Shown here in pieces: positions 37,932 through 45,871 of a DNA stretch of 64,000 nt. A program made the translations under genes and the position numbers. The DNA comes from Microbacteriaceae bacterium (lineage in GTDB: Bacteria > Actinomycetota > Actinomycetes > Actinomycetales > Microbacteriaceae), in the NCBI GenBank assembly GCA_025352325.1, contig JANXTR010000029.1, forward strand, positions 1 to 64,000. The letters run 5' to 3'. Below the pieces are notes generated by a model. It was not told the origin of the DNA. It saw only the letters and a list, made by a program, of their open reading frames with translations, and ran no database searches. The stretch's first letter is position 1; every line of letters begins with the position of its first letter.

Positions 37932-38690
37932 ATGCATCGACACCTCCTCGCGGCCGCCACCATCGGCACCGCAGCACTGGTCGTGCTCTCGGCGCCGCTG
38001 AGCGCCAGCGCACACGTCTCGCTTGAAACCAACACCGCGACCCCCGGCAGCTACGACACGATCACCTTCCGCGTGCCGAACGAGTCCGCCACCGCCACCA
38101 CGAACAGGGTCACGGTGAACCTTCCGAGCGATGCGGGGCTGCTCGCCAGCGTCCACTACGTCCCGGTGGCCGGCTGGACCGCCGAACTCGTCACCACGAC
38201 CCTCGCGAAGCCGATCGTGAACGGCGACGACACCACCACAGAGGCCGTCACGCAGGTCGTGTTCACGGCATTCTCTGGATCCGAGCTCGGCGACGGCAGC
38301 CTCGGCGTGTTCAAGCTGTTCGTCGGGCCCATCCCGAAGGTCGGCAAGCTCACGCTCCCGGTTGAGCAGGGTTACAGCGACGGCAGCGTCATCTCGTGGA
38401 ACGGGGCGGCCGACAGCGAGAGGCCAGCCCCCGTGCTTTACGTGGAGGACGCTCCGGCGGTCGACCACGACGCCGACAGCGCGCCGCAGACGACGGTGTC
38501 CGATGAGCATGCGGCGGCGGCATCCACCGATGGCGGCTCGGATGTCGTGGCCCGCTCGCTGGGCGGCGCCGGTCTCGTGCTCGGCGCGATCGCGGTGGTG
38601 ATCGCGATCGTCGCACGGCGGCCGCGCGCGGCAACGGGCGCCACGTCGCCCACGCCCACGCCCACGCCTCCGACGACGAAGGAGAGCTGA
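37932..38690 (+). CDS. YcnI/DUF1775 family copper-binding membrane protein
   Basis: A 252-residue exported protein. A signal peptide ends in SASAHVSLETN, which leaves a mature N-terminal His as in YcnI domains known to bind copper. The DUF1775 domain covers about residues 29-165 (FRVPNESATATTNRVTVNLP and VEQGYSDGSVISWNG, with the Trp that lies at the copper site). A Ser/Thr linker and a C-terminal membrane helix (GGAGLVLGAIAVVIAIVARR) anchor it. AGGAA ribosome site. CopC follows after two bases. Confidence 0.88.
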   Translation: MHRHLLAAATIGTAALVVLSAPLSASAHVSLETNTATPGSYDTITFRVPNESATATTNRVTVNLPSDAGLLASVHYVPVAGWTAELVTTTLAKPIVNGDDTTTEAVTQVVFTAFSGSELGDGSLGVFKLFVGPIPKVGKLTLPVEQGYSDGSVISWNGAADSERPAPVLYVEDAPAVDHDADSAPQTTVSDEHAAAASTDGGSDVVARSLGGAGLVLGAIAVVIAIVARRPRAATGATSPTPTPTPPTTKES

Positions 38691-38692
38691 CC

Positions 38693-39292
38693 GTGCGCCG
38701 CGGCCTCGCCCTGGGCCTGGCGGTCGGTCTCGCCGTGCTCGCGACGCTCGCCGTCGCCGGTCCGGCTTCCGCCCACAATCAGATCATCTCGTCCACCCCG
38801 AGCTCGGGTCAGACCCTGACCGAGCTGCCGAGCGAGTTCCGTATCGTCACCAACGAGGCGCTGCTCGATCTCGACGGGCAGGGCCGCGGCTTCGCCTTCG
38901 AGATCCGGGATGCCGCAGGTCGCTTCTACGAGACCGGGTGCGTCACGATCGCCGACGCCACGATGTCGACGCCCACCGCGCTGGGAGCCCCCGGCGCGTA
39001 CACCGTGATCTACCAGCTGGTCTCGGCCGACGGGCACACGGTCAGCGGCGAGATCCCGTTCACCTGGGCGCCGAGCGGATCGGTGACGGCGTCAACGGGC
39101 ACCGCGTCGCCCGCGACGTGCCCCGGATCGACGGTCGCGGCTCAGGCGCCGAGCTCGGGGACGGGCAGCGACGGCACGCGCAACTCGACCGTGCCGCTCG
39201 CCGACGTGCTGTGGATCGGCGGCGTGCTGCTCGCGGTCGCCCTCGCCGTCGTAGTGACCCTGGTGATCACGACCCGGCGCCGCCGCGGCTGA
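38693..39292 (+). CDS. CopC domain copper-resistance protein
   Basis: A 199-residue exported copper-binding protein. The signal peptide (LGLAVGLAVLATLAVAGPAS) ends before AHNQIISSTPSSGQTL, so the His near the mature N-terminus can bind Cu(II) together with the Asp and His of SADGHTVSGEIPF, the CopC signature. A linker with two cysteines and a membrane anchor (VLWIGGVLLAVALAVVVTLV) follow. GTG start. No CopD domain is fused. Last gene of the copper cluster; a long hairpin follows. Confidence 0.9.
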   Translation: MRRGLALGLAVGLAVLATLAVAGPASAHNQIISSTPSSGQTLTELPSEFRIVTNEALLDLDGQGRGFAFEIRDAAGRFYETGCVTIADATMSTPTALGAPGAYTVIYQLVSADGHTVSGEIPFTWAPSGSVTASTGTASPATCPGSTVAAQAPSSGTGSDGTRNSTVPLADVLWIGGVLLAVALAVVVTLVITTRRRRG

Positions 39293-39310
39293 CGCATTTC
39301 GCATACACCG

Positions 39311-39379
39311 ATTCGCCGAGGAGTCGCGTTCTGCCAGTTCGGGCGAACCCGACTAGCCGATCCTGACTCCTCGGCGAAT
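39311..39379. terminator. Long inverted repeat between copC and clpP2
   Basis: ATTCGCCGAGGAGTC and GACTCCTCGGCGAAT are perfect 15-bp arms around 39 bases, and the loop contains a second stem (CGGG/CCCG around CGAA). It sits between convergent genes, so a bidirectional terminator is likely, though no T-run follows and it could be a mobile palindrome. Confidence 0.6.
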
Positions 39380-39396
39380 GGTTGAGTCGTGACGGG

Positions 39397-40065
39397 CTAT
39401 TTGACCAGCGCCGGCAGGTTCTTGCGACTGGTGAGCACCTGGTCGATGAGGCCGTACTCGAGCGCCTCATCCGCCGACAGGATGGTGTCGCGCTCCAGGT
39501 CGCGGTTGATCCGCGTGATGTCGTGGTTCGAGTGCTTCTCGAGCGTCAACTCGAGCCAGGTGCGCAGGCGCAGGATTTCTTTCGCCTGGATCTCGATGTC
39601 CGACGCCTGACCGCGACCGGCCTCGCCGACAGCGGGCTGGTGGATCAGGATGCGCGCGTTCGGGAGTGCGAGGCGCTTGCCCGGCGTTCCGGCGGCCGCG
39701 ATGACCGCCGCAGCAGAGGCCGCCTGGCCGAGCACAACCGTCATGACCTGCGGACGGATGTACTGCATCGTGTCGTAGATCGCCGTCATCGCGGTGAACG
39801 AGCCACCGGGTGAGTTGATGTACATGATGATGTCGCGATCCGGGTCCTGGCTCTCGAGCACGAGCAGCTGGGCCATGATGTCGTCAGCCGAGGCGTCGTC
39901 GACCTGCACGCCGAGGAAGATGATGCGGTCCTCGAAGAGCTTCGCGTAGGGGTCCTGACGCTTGAAGCCGTACGGGGTGCGCTCCTCGAAGCTGGGGAGG
40001 ATGTAGCGGGACTGCGGCATCCGGTCGGCGAGATCTCCGCCGGCGTTGAAGGTGGGTGTCTCCAT
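39397..40065 (-). CDS. clpP2: ATP-dependent Clp protease proteolytic subunit 2
   Basis: One of two ClpP subunits, which in actinobacteria assemble into a mixed ClpP1P2 tetradecamer. The 222 residues carry the triad S117 (GQAASAAAV), H142 (ARILIHQPAVG) and D193 (ERDTILSADEALEYGLID). A 40-residue N-terminal extension precedes the head domain. ATG at 40065, 13 bases after the clpP1 stop, so the two are co-transcribed. Confidence 0.96.
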   Translation of the reverse strand: METPTFNAGGDLADRMPQSRYILPSFEERTPYGFKRQDPYAKLFEDRIIFLGVQVDDASADDIMAQLLVLESQDPDRDIIMYINSPGGSFTAMTAIYDTMQYIRPQVMTVVLGQAASAAAVIAAAGTPGKRLALPNARILIHQPAVGEAGRGQASDIEIQAKEILRLRTWLELTLEKHSNHDITRINRDLERDTILSADEALEYGLIDQVLTSRKNLPALVK

Positions 40066-40078
40066 GGTTCTCAGTCCT

Positions 40079-40669
40079 CTACTTGGTGTCTTCGGTTCCG
40101 CCGCCGCCGATGACGTCGGAGGCGGAGTTGCGGATGTAGTCGACGAAGCCGTACTCCAGCGCCTCTTCGGCGTTGAACCAGCGGTCGCGGTCGCCATCCG
40201 CGTTGACCTGCTCGACCGTCTTCCCGGTCGCCTCGGCGGTGATGGCGGCGAGCCGGTTCTTCATGTCGATGATGAGCTGGGCCTGAGTCTGGATGTCGGA
40301 CGAGGTGCCGCCGAATCCGCCGGACGGCTGGTGCAGGAGCACGCGCGCGTTGGGCGTGATGTATCGCTTGCCCTTGGTTCCGGCGGAGAGCAGGAACTGA
40401 CCCATCGACGCGGCCATGCCGATGCCGACGGTGACGATGTCGTTCGGCACGAACTGCATCGTGTCGTAGATCGCCATGCCCGCGGTGATCGAACCACCGG
40501 GCGAGTTGATGTAGAGGAAGATGTCTTTCTTCGGGTCCTCCGCCGCCAGCAGCAGCATCTTGGCCGCGATCTCGTTCGAGTTGTCGTCGCGCACCTCGGA
40601 ACCAAGCCAGATGATGCGGTCCTTCAGAAGACGGTCAAAGACACTCGGCTGGAATGCCGTATCGGCCAT
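40079..40669 (-). CDS. clpP1: ATP-dependent Clp protease proteolytic subunit 1
   Basis: The partner ClpP subunit, 196 residues, with triad S88 (GMAASMGQF), H113 ([11 protein letters not shown]) and D162 ([19 protein letters not shown]). The glycine-rich C-terminus (GGGGTEDTK) is short. A GGAG ribosome site lies eight bases before the ATG. The trigger factor gene lies 1.2 kb upstream but two other genes have come between them. Confidence 0.96.
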   Translation of the reverse strand: MADTAFQPSVFDRLLKDRIIWLGSEVRDDNSNEIAAKMLLLAAEDPKKDIFLYINSPGGSITAGMAIYDTMQFVPNDIVTVGIGMAASMGQFLLSAGTKGKRYITPNARVLLHQPSGGFGGTSSDIQTQAQLIIDMKNRLAAITAEATGKTVEQVNADGDRDRWFNAEEALEYGFVDYIRNSASDVIGGGGTEDTK

Positions 40670-40774
40670 GGGTTGAGCTCCGTTTCGGTTTCGCCCCAGG
40701 ATCGGGAAACGATGTCGAGGATGAATCTACCGGGGGGCCCGAGGCCGCACGGACGTGTTCGCCGTGGGCAGACC

Positions 40775-40813
40775 TTGCTGGTCGAGTAGCGCCGCAGGTG
40801 CGTGTCGAGACCT
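40775..40813. repeat. Palindromic repeat element
   Basis: TTGCTGGTCGAGTAGCG, a short centre, and GCGTGTCGAGACC form one copy of the genome's palindromic repeat between the divergent clpP1 and TPR genes. Confidence 0.65.
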
Positions 40814-40821
40814 GGCCCGAT

Positions 40822-40827
40822 TAGCCT
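40822..40827 (+). promoter_or_regulatory. -10 element, leaderless TPR gene
   Basis: TAGCCT followed by six bases (CGGAGC) and the ATG at 40834, immediately after the palindromic repeat. Confidence 0.5.
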
Positions 40828-40833
40828 CGGAGC

Positions 40834-41334
40834 ATGAGCGATTGGCAGACCCGCGTCGACGCCGTCTGGGCGGATGCCGCGTCCCTGAGCGATGACGAAC
40901 TCGTCGCGTCGATCGACGCTCTGGCCGCCGAGCGCGACCCGGGTGACGCGTTGGCGCTCGCCGAGCAGGGTGGAGCCCGCGACTCCACCGGCCGGGAGGA
41001 GGAGGCGGTCCCCTTCTACCGCGCCGCCCTCGCCGCCGGTCTGGACGACACCCGCCGGGGCCAGGTCGTCATCCAGTACGCCAGCACGGTGCGCAATCTC
41101 GGGCGCCCCGAGGAGTCGCTCGAGCTGCTGACCGCCGAGTTCGCCGGGCATCCGGAGCATCCGCTCGCCGACGCCGCGACCGCGTTCGCCGCCCTCGCGC
41201 TGGCCAGCAGCGGCCGCACGACGGAGGCGCTCGTCTCGGCGCTGCACGCGCTCGCCCCGCACCTGCCCCGCTACCAGCGCGCGGTCGGCGCGTACGCCGA
41301 CGAGCTGCTCGAACAGCAGGACGGGCGTGCGTAG
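40834..41334 (+). CDS. Tetratricopeptide-repeat protein
   Basis: A 166-residue all-helical protein. Two TPR-like hairpins are visible: GREEEAVPFYRAALAAGL with the following VIQYASTVRNLGRPEESLELL, and ADAATAFAALALASSGRTTEALVSAL. It resembles the small TPR_5 proteins of actinobacteria. It should mediate protein contacts; the partner is unknown. Convergent with the DUF1697 gene. Confidence 0.82.
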   Translation: MSDWQTRVDAVWADAASLSDDELVASIDALAAERDPGDALALAEQGGARDSTGREEEAVPFYRAALAAGLDDTRRGQVVIQYASTVRNLGRPEESLELLTAEFAGHPEHPLADAATAFAALALASSGRTTEALVSALHALAPHLPRYQRAVGAYADELLEQQDGRA

Positions 41335-41357
41335 CGCTCCTCGGCCAGCAAGACAGC

Positions 41358-41873
41358 TCAGTGCGCGAGCTTCTCCAGCGTGTTCAGGTTGCGCGTGGTG
41401 AGCCACGGCGTGTACGCGGCCTTCGCCTGCGCCTTGCCCAGCGCAGAGTCGAGTGTCGACCCCTTCGGCACGCTCCAGTACACGACGCCATCGCCCGCCT
41501 GTGCCTGTTCGACCGCGGGATCGAGCTCGACCGCGAGCAACTCGGCGCGCACCCCGGGTGTCACGGCGAACACGACGTAGGCGTGCCGTCCCGACTCCCG
41601 CGCGAAGGGGTAGGCGGCGATGAGCTCGCGGATCGCGTCCACCGTGAGCACGTGCACCCACGCCTCGTAGCCGAACCTCGTGCGCAGTGCGGCCTTGAGG
41701 GCGGACATGGCGGCGGAGGCGGCATCCGTGCTCGTGAACAGCACGTTGCCGCTGGCGAGCACGGTGCTGACGTCTGTGTAGCCCAGCCCGGAGACGAGGT
41801 CGGCGAGGTCCACCATCTTGATGGTGACCCCGCCGACGTTCACTCCGCGTAGCAGAGCGACATACCTCGTCAT
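41358..41873 (-). CDS. DUF1697 family protein
   Basis: A 171-residue cytoplasmic protein of the DUF1697 family. The signature start TRYVALLRGVNVGGVTIKM, then YTDVSTVLASGNVLFTS and the C-terminal TTRNLNTLEKL, are all present. Function unknown in spite of wide occurrence. It begins 10 bases after the tig stop on the same strand and ends ahead of clpP1, so it was probably inserted into a tig-clpP1 neighbourhood. Confidence 0.9.
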   Translation of the reverse strand: MTRYVALLRGVNVGGVTIKMVDLADLVSGLGYTDVSTVLASGNVLFTSTDAASAAMSALKAALRTRFGYEAWVHVLTVDAIRELIAAYPFARESGRHAYVVFAVTPGVRAELLAVELDPAVEQAQAGDGVVYWSVPKGSTLDSALGKAQAKAAYTPWLTTRNLNTLEKLAH

Positions 41874-41882
41874 CGCATGCGG

Positions 41883-43310
41883 CTAGCTGTGGTCGTGGCC
41901 GAAGTGCTCGCTGCCCGGCTTGCGGCCGTGCCCGTCCTTCGCAGCCTTGCCTTTGCTTGGCGCGGCGCCGGCGTTGGCCTGCTGGAGAAGTGTCGCGGCG
42001 TCGGACGTCTCGAAGTTGTCCTCCTCGTCGAGGATTCCCGAGGTCAGCGCCGAGACGTCAACGGGCTTGCCCTCGGTGTCGACGACCTTGGCCTTCGAGA
42101 GGACGACGGCGAGGCCCTTGGCGCGGGCGACCTCGCCGATCATGGCCGGGAGCTGGCCGTTGGCGTCGATGACCTTGATGAACTCGGCCGGCTCGAGACC
42201 GTACTGGGCGGAGGCCTGCACGAGGTAGGAGGTGAGCTCGTTCTGGCTGACCTTCACCTCCTCCTTCTCGGCGATCGCGTCGAGCAGGATCTGCGAGCGG
42301 AAGGTCTTCTCGCTGGACTCGGCGACCTCGGCGCGGTGCACCTCGTCTTCAAGGCGACCCTCCTGCTCGAGGTGACGGTTCACCTCGTCGTCGATGAGCG
42401 TCTGCGGCACCGGGATCTCGACCTTCTCGAGCAGCGCGTCGACGATCTTGTCGCGCGCGGCGACCCCCTGGGCGAACTCGCCCGACTTGGCGAGCTGCTC
42501 GCGGATGTCGCTGCGCAGCTCACCGATGGTGTCGAACTGGCTGGCGATCTGGGCGAAGTCGTCGTCGGCTTCGGGAAGCTCGCGCTCCTTGACGGCGAGC
42601 ACCGTGACCGCGATCTGTGCGTTCTCCCCCTCGTGGTCGCCGCCGAGCAGCGGAGCCTCGAAGTTGGTGGACTCGCCCGCGGTCAGCGTGTCGAGCGCCT
42701 CATCGATGCCCTCGATCAGCTCGCCCGAGCCGAGCTCGTACGAGATGTTGCTCGCGGTGTCGACCTCTTCGTCGCCGATGGTGGCGGTGAGGTCGAGCTG
42801 CACGAAGTCTCCGCTCGTGGCCGGGCGGTCGACGGTGACCAGGGTGCCGAAGCGGCTGCGCAGTTTCTCCAGCTCGGCTTCGACGTCATCCGGGCTGACC
42901 GCGATCGGGTCGACCTCGAGGGTCAGGGTCTCGTAGTCGGGGATGTCGAACTCGGGACGGATGTCGACCTCGACCGAGAGCTCCAGGTTGCCGCTGAAGT
43001 CGTCGACGCTGGGCCACTTGATGATGTCGGCCGACGGACGCCCGAGAGGACGCACCTTCTCCTCGTCGGCGGCCTGGCGGTAAAAGGTGTCGAGACCCTC
43101 GTTGACCGCGTGGTTGAGCACCTCGGAGCGACCGACGCGCTGGTCGATGATGGGCGGCGGCACCTTGCCCTTGCGGAAACCCGGGATGTTCACGTCTTCG
43201 GCGATGTGCTGGTACGCGTGGGTGATGCTCGGCTTGAGCTCCTCGGGCGTGACGATGATGTTGAGCTTCACGCGAGTGGGGCTGATCTTCTCGACGGTCG
43301 TGGTGACCAT
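41883..43310 (-). CDS. tig: Trigger factor
   Basis: The ribosome-bound chaperone and peptidyl-prolyl isomerase. The 475 residues hold the N-terminal ribosome-binding domain with the signature [17 protein letters not shown], the FKBP-like domain ([18 protein letters not shown] to [13 protein letters not shown]), and the helical C-terminal substrate cradle. A Gly/Lys/His-rich tail ([18 protein letters not shown]) ends the protein and may bind metal, a common feature in this family. GGAGA ribosome site. Downstream of tRNA-Pro on the same strand. Confidence 0.96.
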   Translation of the reverse strand: MVTTTVEKISPTRVKLNIIVTPEELKPSITHAYQHIAEDVNIPGFRKGKVPPPIIDQRVGRSEVLNHAVNEGLDTFYRQAADEEKVRPLGRPSADIIKWPSVDDFSGNLELSVEVDIRPEFDIPDYETLTLEVDPIAVSPDDVEAELEKLRSRFGTLVTVDRPATSGDFVQLDLTATIGDEEVDTASNISYELGSGELIEGIDEALDTLTAGESTNFEAPLLGGDHEGENAQIAVTVLAVKERELPEADDDFAQIASQFDTIGELRSDIREQLAKSGEFAQGVAARDKIVDALLEKVEIPVPQTLIDDEVNRHLEQEGRLEDEVHRAEVAESSEKTFRSQILLDAIAEKEEVKVSQNELTSYLVQASAQYGLEPAEFIKVIDANGQLPAMIGEVARAKGLAVVLSKAKVVDTEGKPVDVSALTSGILDEEDNFETSDAATLLQQANAGAAPSKGKAAKDGHGRKPGSEHFGHDHS

Positions 43311-43358
43311 GGTGTCTCCGATGTTCTGGTGAGGGTGATGACAAGTCTGAAAAGTGAG

Positions 43359-43432
43359 TCGGGGCGACAGGATTCGAACCTGCGGCCTCCCGCTCCCAAA
43401 GCGGGCGCTCTACCAAGCTGAGCTACGCCCCG
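43359..43432 (-). tRNA. tRNA-Pro (anticodon TGG)
   Basis: The minus strand folds as a 74-base cloverleaf with acceptor CGGGGCG/CGCCCCG, anticodon stem CCCGC/GCGGG and loop TTTGGGA (anticodon TGG), and T-arm GGTTCGAATCC. The first base is C, as is usual for tRNA-Pro. CCA is not encoded. Confidence 0.93.
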
Positions 43433-43507
43433 GATGCTGCGCACGGCCCGAAAAATGGCCTCACGAAGTCTAACCGTTCCGACGGCCTCTCTCGCTGGTC
43501 GCTCTTC

Positions 43508-43583
43508 CTGATCGAGTAGCCGCGAGGCGTCGTATCGGGACTCTCTCGTCGCTCGAGTAGCGGCGAAGCCGCGTGTCGAGACC
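43508..43583. repeat. Two palindromic repeat elements in tandem
   Basis: Two copies of the genome's palindromic repeat lie side by side upstream of the small gene at 43618. The first (CTGATCGAGTAGCCGCG..CGTATCGGGACT, 43508-43542) is diverged. The second (CTCGAGTAG..CGTGTCGAGACC, 43550-43583) has a perfect GCGGC-GAA-GCCGC core at 43560-43572. Confidence 0.7.
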
Positions 43584-43617
43584 TCCCGATGTCAGACCCT
43601 CCCCGCAGACTTTTCCC

Positions 43618-43806
43618 GTGGCAGAAATCGAAATCATGGAACTCCGCGCCTTCGAGCCGCGCTGCCTCGACTGCGGCGAGACCGGCCCGATCGAGACCAG
43701 CGCCTTCTTCGCGATGGCGTGGGAGGAGTCGCATGTGTGCGTCGAGATCAGCGCCGGCAGCGATTCGGGCTTCGCGGATGCCGCAGAACTCGCCGTTGCC
43801 TCGTAG
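43618..43806 (+). CDS. Small CxxC protein
   Basis: A 62-residue acidic protein. One CxxC pair (PRCLDCGETGPI), an aromatic middle (SAFFAMAWEESHVCVEI) with a third cysteine, and a His suggest a small metal-binding fold, though four clean ligands are not obvious. GTG start at 43618; ATG 43636 is an alternative. It sits between a repeat pair and tRNA-Gly. No family assigned. Confidence 0.55.
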   Translation: MAEIEIMELRAFEPRCLDCGETGPIETSAFFAMAWEESHVCVEISAGSDSGFADAAELAVAS

Positions 43807-43860
43807 CGGCTGAACGTTCCGGTAGACTCGGCGGGCGAGATAGCGCCTTCGGCTGCTCTC

Positions 43861-43934
43861 GGGGATGTAGCTCAATGGTAGAGCTTCAGTCTTCCAAACT
43901 GACTACGCGGGTTCGATTCCCGTCATCCCCTCCA
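43861..43934 (+). tRNA. tRNA-Gly (anticodon TCC)
   Basis: A short cloverleaf (71 bases plus an encoded CCA) with acceptor GGGGATG/CATCCCC, D-arm GTAGCTCAATGGTAGAGC, anticodon stem TCAGT/ACTGA and loop CTTCCAA (anticodon TCC), and T-arm GGTTCGATTCC. CCA follows the discriminator T, unlike the other two tRNAs here. Confidence 0.95.
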
Positions 43935-43966
43935 TATCCCCTATGTCGAATCGGCGTGTGTGGCCT

Positions 43967-44371
43967 TCATCGGGCGAGAGCGCCCCAGGCCATCGATGCC
44001 CGTATCTCAGCGCGGGCGCTCACGCGTGGGCGCTCTCGATTGCCGTACGGAGTGCCCAGGTAGTGCCGGGACAGTGCGTCGATGTCAACCAGGCCTGGAT
44101 CATCGGTGATCTCGGTGACGACGAGTTGAAGTGACACGTGGGAGTACCAGTCGTCACCGTCCAGCACATCGAGAGCGAAGCGCGGATCACGCCGGAGGTG
44201 GCCGAGACGGAACCGGCCGGCATCGAGGTTGATCAGAACGCGTCCGTCTGGCTCGAACAGGTACCAGGTGGCCACCGTGACGGGCTGGCCATCTTTGGTC
44301 GCGGTCGCCATCACGGCCGGGTTCGGTCTGCGGAGAAATTCCTGAGCGGCGGGAGAGAGGTCTGTCGGCAC
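43967..44371 (-). CDS. PPOX-class F420/flavin-dependent oxidoreductase
   Basis: A 134-residue split-barrel protein of the pyridoxamine-phosphate-oxidase-like class, which in actinobacteria often uses F420 or FMN. AQEFLRRPNPAVMATATKDG and PVTVATWYLFEPDGRVLINL are the cofactor-binding strands, and RFRLGHLRRDPRFALDVLDG follows as in the family. The GTG at 44371 matches the family start and has TACGCT six bases upstream. Substrate unknown. Confidence 0.88.
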   Translation of the reverse strand: MPTDLSPAAQEFLRRPNPAVMATATKDGQPVTVATWYLFEPDGRVLINLDAGRFRLGHLRRDPRFALDVLDGDDWYSHVSLQLVVTEITDDPGLVDIDALSRHYLGTPYGNRERPRVSARAEIRASMAWGALAR

Positions 44372-44377
44372 CTGGCG

Positions 44378-44383
44378 AGCGTA
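44378..44383 (-). promoter_or_regulatory. -10 element, leaderless PPOX gene
   Basis: TACGCT on the minus strand, then six bases (CGCCAG) and the GTG at 44371. Confidence 0.5.
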
Positions 44384-44434
44384 GCTTTCTCGCGGAACGA
44401 AAGTCGGGGCCTGGCCCGTGTCACCGGACGTCGC

Positions 44435-44440
44435 TAGATT
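44435..44440 (+). promoter_or_regulatory. -10 element, leaderless VOC-like gene
   Basis: TAGATT followed by six bases (CGCGGC) and the ATG at 44447. Confidence 0.5.
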
Positions 44441-44446
44441 CGCGGC

Positions 44447-44872
44447 ATGACGGATTCGATCTCCGAGGCCGAGTTCTCCGCAGCATCCGGCGTCGAGGAA
44501 TGGCGGGCGCGCTACTGGGGCGCGAAGGCGTACTTTCGCACCGGTGACTTCGCGACGGGTGCAGCCTTCGTCACCGAGATCGCTCAGCATGCTGGCGCGG
44601 CCGTCGGGTACGTCCACGTCGGTGAGACGACGATGGTCGAACCTAACCTGATCGGTCCCTCGCTCGGCATCAACCAGAAGGGGTACGTCGCTCCGCGCAA
44701 CCGCATCCATGTGGATGTCTCCGTGCCGCACGATCACGCGCAGGCCCGGGTCGACGCGATCATCGCGGCGAGAGGCAGGTTGCTCGGAGACCGGCACGCG
44801 CCCGCTTTCTGGTCGCTGATCGACGCCGCGGGCAATGTGGTCGACATCGCGACCTGGCAGGAAAGGGACTGA
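44447..44872 (+). CDS. Pterin dehydratase-like/VOC-like protein
   Basis: A 141-residue protein that looks composite. The N-terminal 55 residues (EFSAASGVEEWRARYWGAKAYFRTGDF) follow the pattern of pterin-4a-carbinolamine dehydratase (PCD), but the catalytic HHP motif is absent; the equivalent place reads AAVGYVHVG. The rest (NRIHVDVSVPHDHAQARVDA, then FWSLIDAAGNVVDIATW) matches the C-terminal half of a glyoxalase/VOC-like domain. Full PCD-VOC fusions are longer, so a deletion between the two parts is possible. Four bases before the next gene. Confidence 0.6.
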   Translation: MTDSISEAEFSAASGVEEWRARYWGAKAYFRTGDFATGAAFVTEIAQHAGAAVGYVHVGETTMVEPNLIGPSLGINQKGYVAPRNRIHVDVSVPHDHAQARVDAIIAARGRLLGDRHAPAFWSLIDAAGNVVDIATWQERD

Positions 44873-44875
44873 ACC

Positions 44876-45871
44876 ATGGCGCTCGATCCGCAACTCCGCG
44901 ACTGGATGCTTGCGACCGACCCCGCGCTCCGGTGGCAGGTCGAGCGCGACCTCGTGGGCGCCCCCGAGGAGGTCTGGCAGGCGTCCCGCTCTCGCATTGC
45001 GACCGAGGGTGTGGGCGCCGACATGCTCTGCCATCAGGATGCCGACGGTCAGTGGGCGGGCGGCGCCTACTTCCCCGCGGGCTTCGACTTCGCGAGCACC
45101 GAGCCCGGCCAACCCTGGACCGCGACGACCTGGTCCCTGAACAGCCTGCGCGACTGGGGGCTGGATGCCGCGGCTCTCGCCGGCACCGTCAAGAAGCTCG
45201 AGGCGAACTCCCGGTGGGAGTACGACGACCTGCCCTACTGGGGCGGCGAGGTGGACGCGTGCATCAACGGCTTCACGCTCGCCAACGGCGCATGGCTCGG
45301 CGCCGACGTCTCAGGGCTGGCCGACTGGTTCGTCGACCACCAGATGGCCGAGGGCGGCTGGAACTGCGAGTGGGTGGAGGGCTCGACGCGCTCGTCGTTC
45401 CACTCCACGCTCAACTCGCTGAAGGGCATCCTGTACTACGAGATCGCGACGGGCGGCAACGACCGGCTCCGGGCCGCGCGTCACGCTGGCGAAGAGTACC
45501 TACTGCAGCGCCACCTGATGCGCCGCCTGACCACCGGCGAGCAGGTCGGCGATTGGGTGACGAGCTTCGGGTATCCATTCCGCCACGTCTTCGGGGTGCT
45601 CAACGCGAGCGACTACTTCCGCGCCGCGACCCTGCACAACGGCGCTGAGCCCGATCCGCGCCTCCGCGAGGCCGTCGAGGCCGTCCGCACCGCACGCCGA
45701 CCCGACGGCACCTGGATGCAGGAGCGTCGGCACGCTGGCGCCGTCTGGTTCGAGATCGACGTGCCGGTGGGCGCACCGTCGCCCTGGCTGACCTTCCTCA
45801 GCACGCGCGTGCTCGACTGGTGGGACGCGAGCGCGACCGCGACCGGCAGTCCCGACGCGACCCCCACCTAG
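44876..45871 (+). CDS. Squalene-cyclase-like alpha-toroid protein
   Basis: A 331-residue protein whose helical repeats resemble the toroid of terpene cyclases and prenyltransferases: ATTWSLNSLRDWGLDAAAL, VDACINGFTLANGAWLG, and HQMAEGGWNCEWVEGSTRSSFHST, where GGWNCEW recalls the QW motif. It is about half the size of a squalene-hopene cyclase and has no DxDD motif, so it is not a hopene synthase. Related proteins are common in actinobacteria and unstudied. Co-directional with the gene before it; its stop overlaps the convergent MarR gene. Confidence 0.7.
   Translation: MALDPQLRDWMLATDPALRWQVERDLVGAPEEVWQASRSRIATEGVGADMLCHQDADGQWAGGAYFPAGFDFASTEPGQPWTATTWSLNSLRDWGLDAAALAGTVKKLEANSRWEYDDLPYWGGEVDACINGFTLANGAWLGADVSGLADWFVDHQMAEGGWNCEWVEGSTRSSFHSTLNSLKGILYYEIATGGNDRLRAARHAGEEYLLQRHLMRRLTTGEQVGDWVTSFGYPFRHVFGVLNASDYFRAATLHNGAEPDPRLREAVEAVRTARRPDGTWMQERRHAGAVWFEIDVPVGAPSPWLTFLSTRVLDWWDASATATGSPDATPT

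Noticed and set aside
44876-45871. Squalene-hopene cyclase
   Set aside because: About half the required length, with no DxDD motif.
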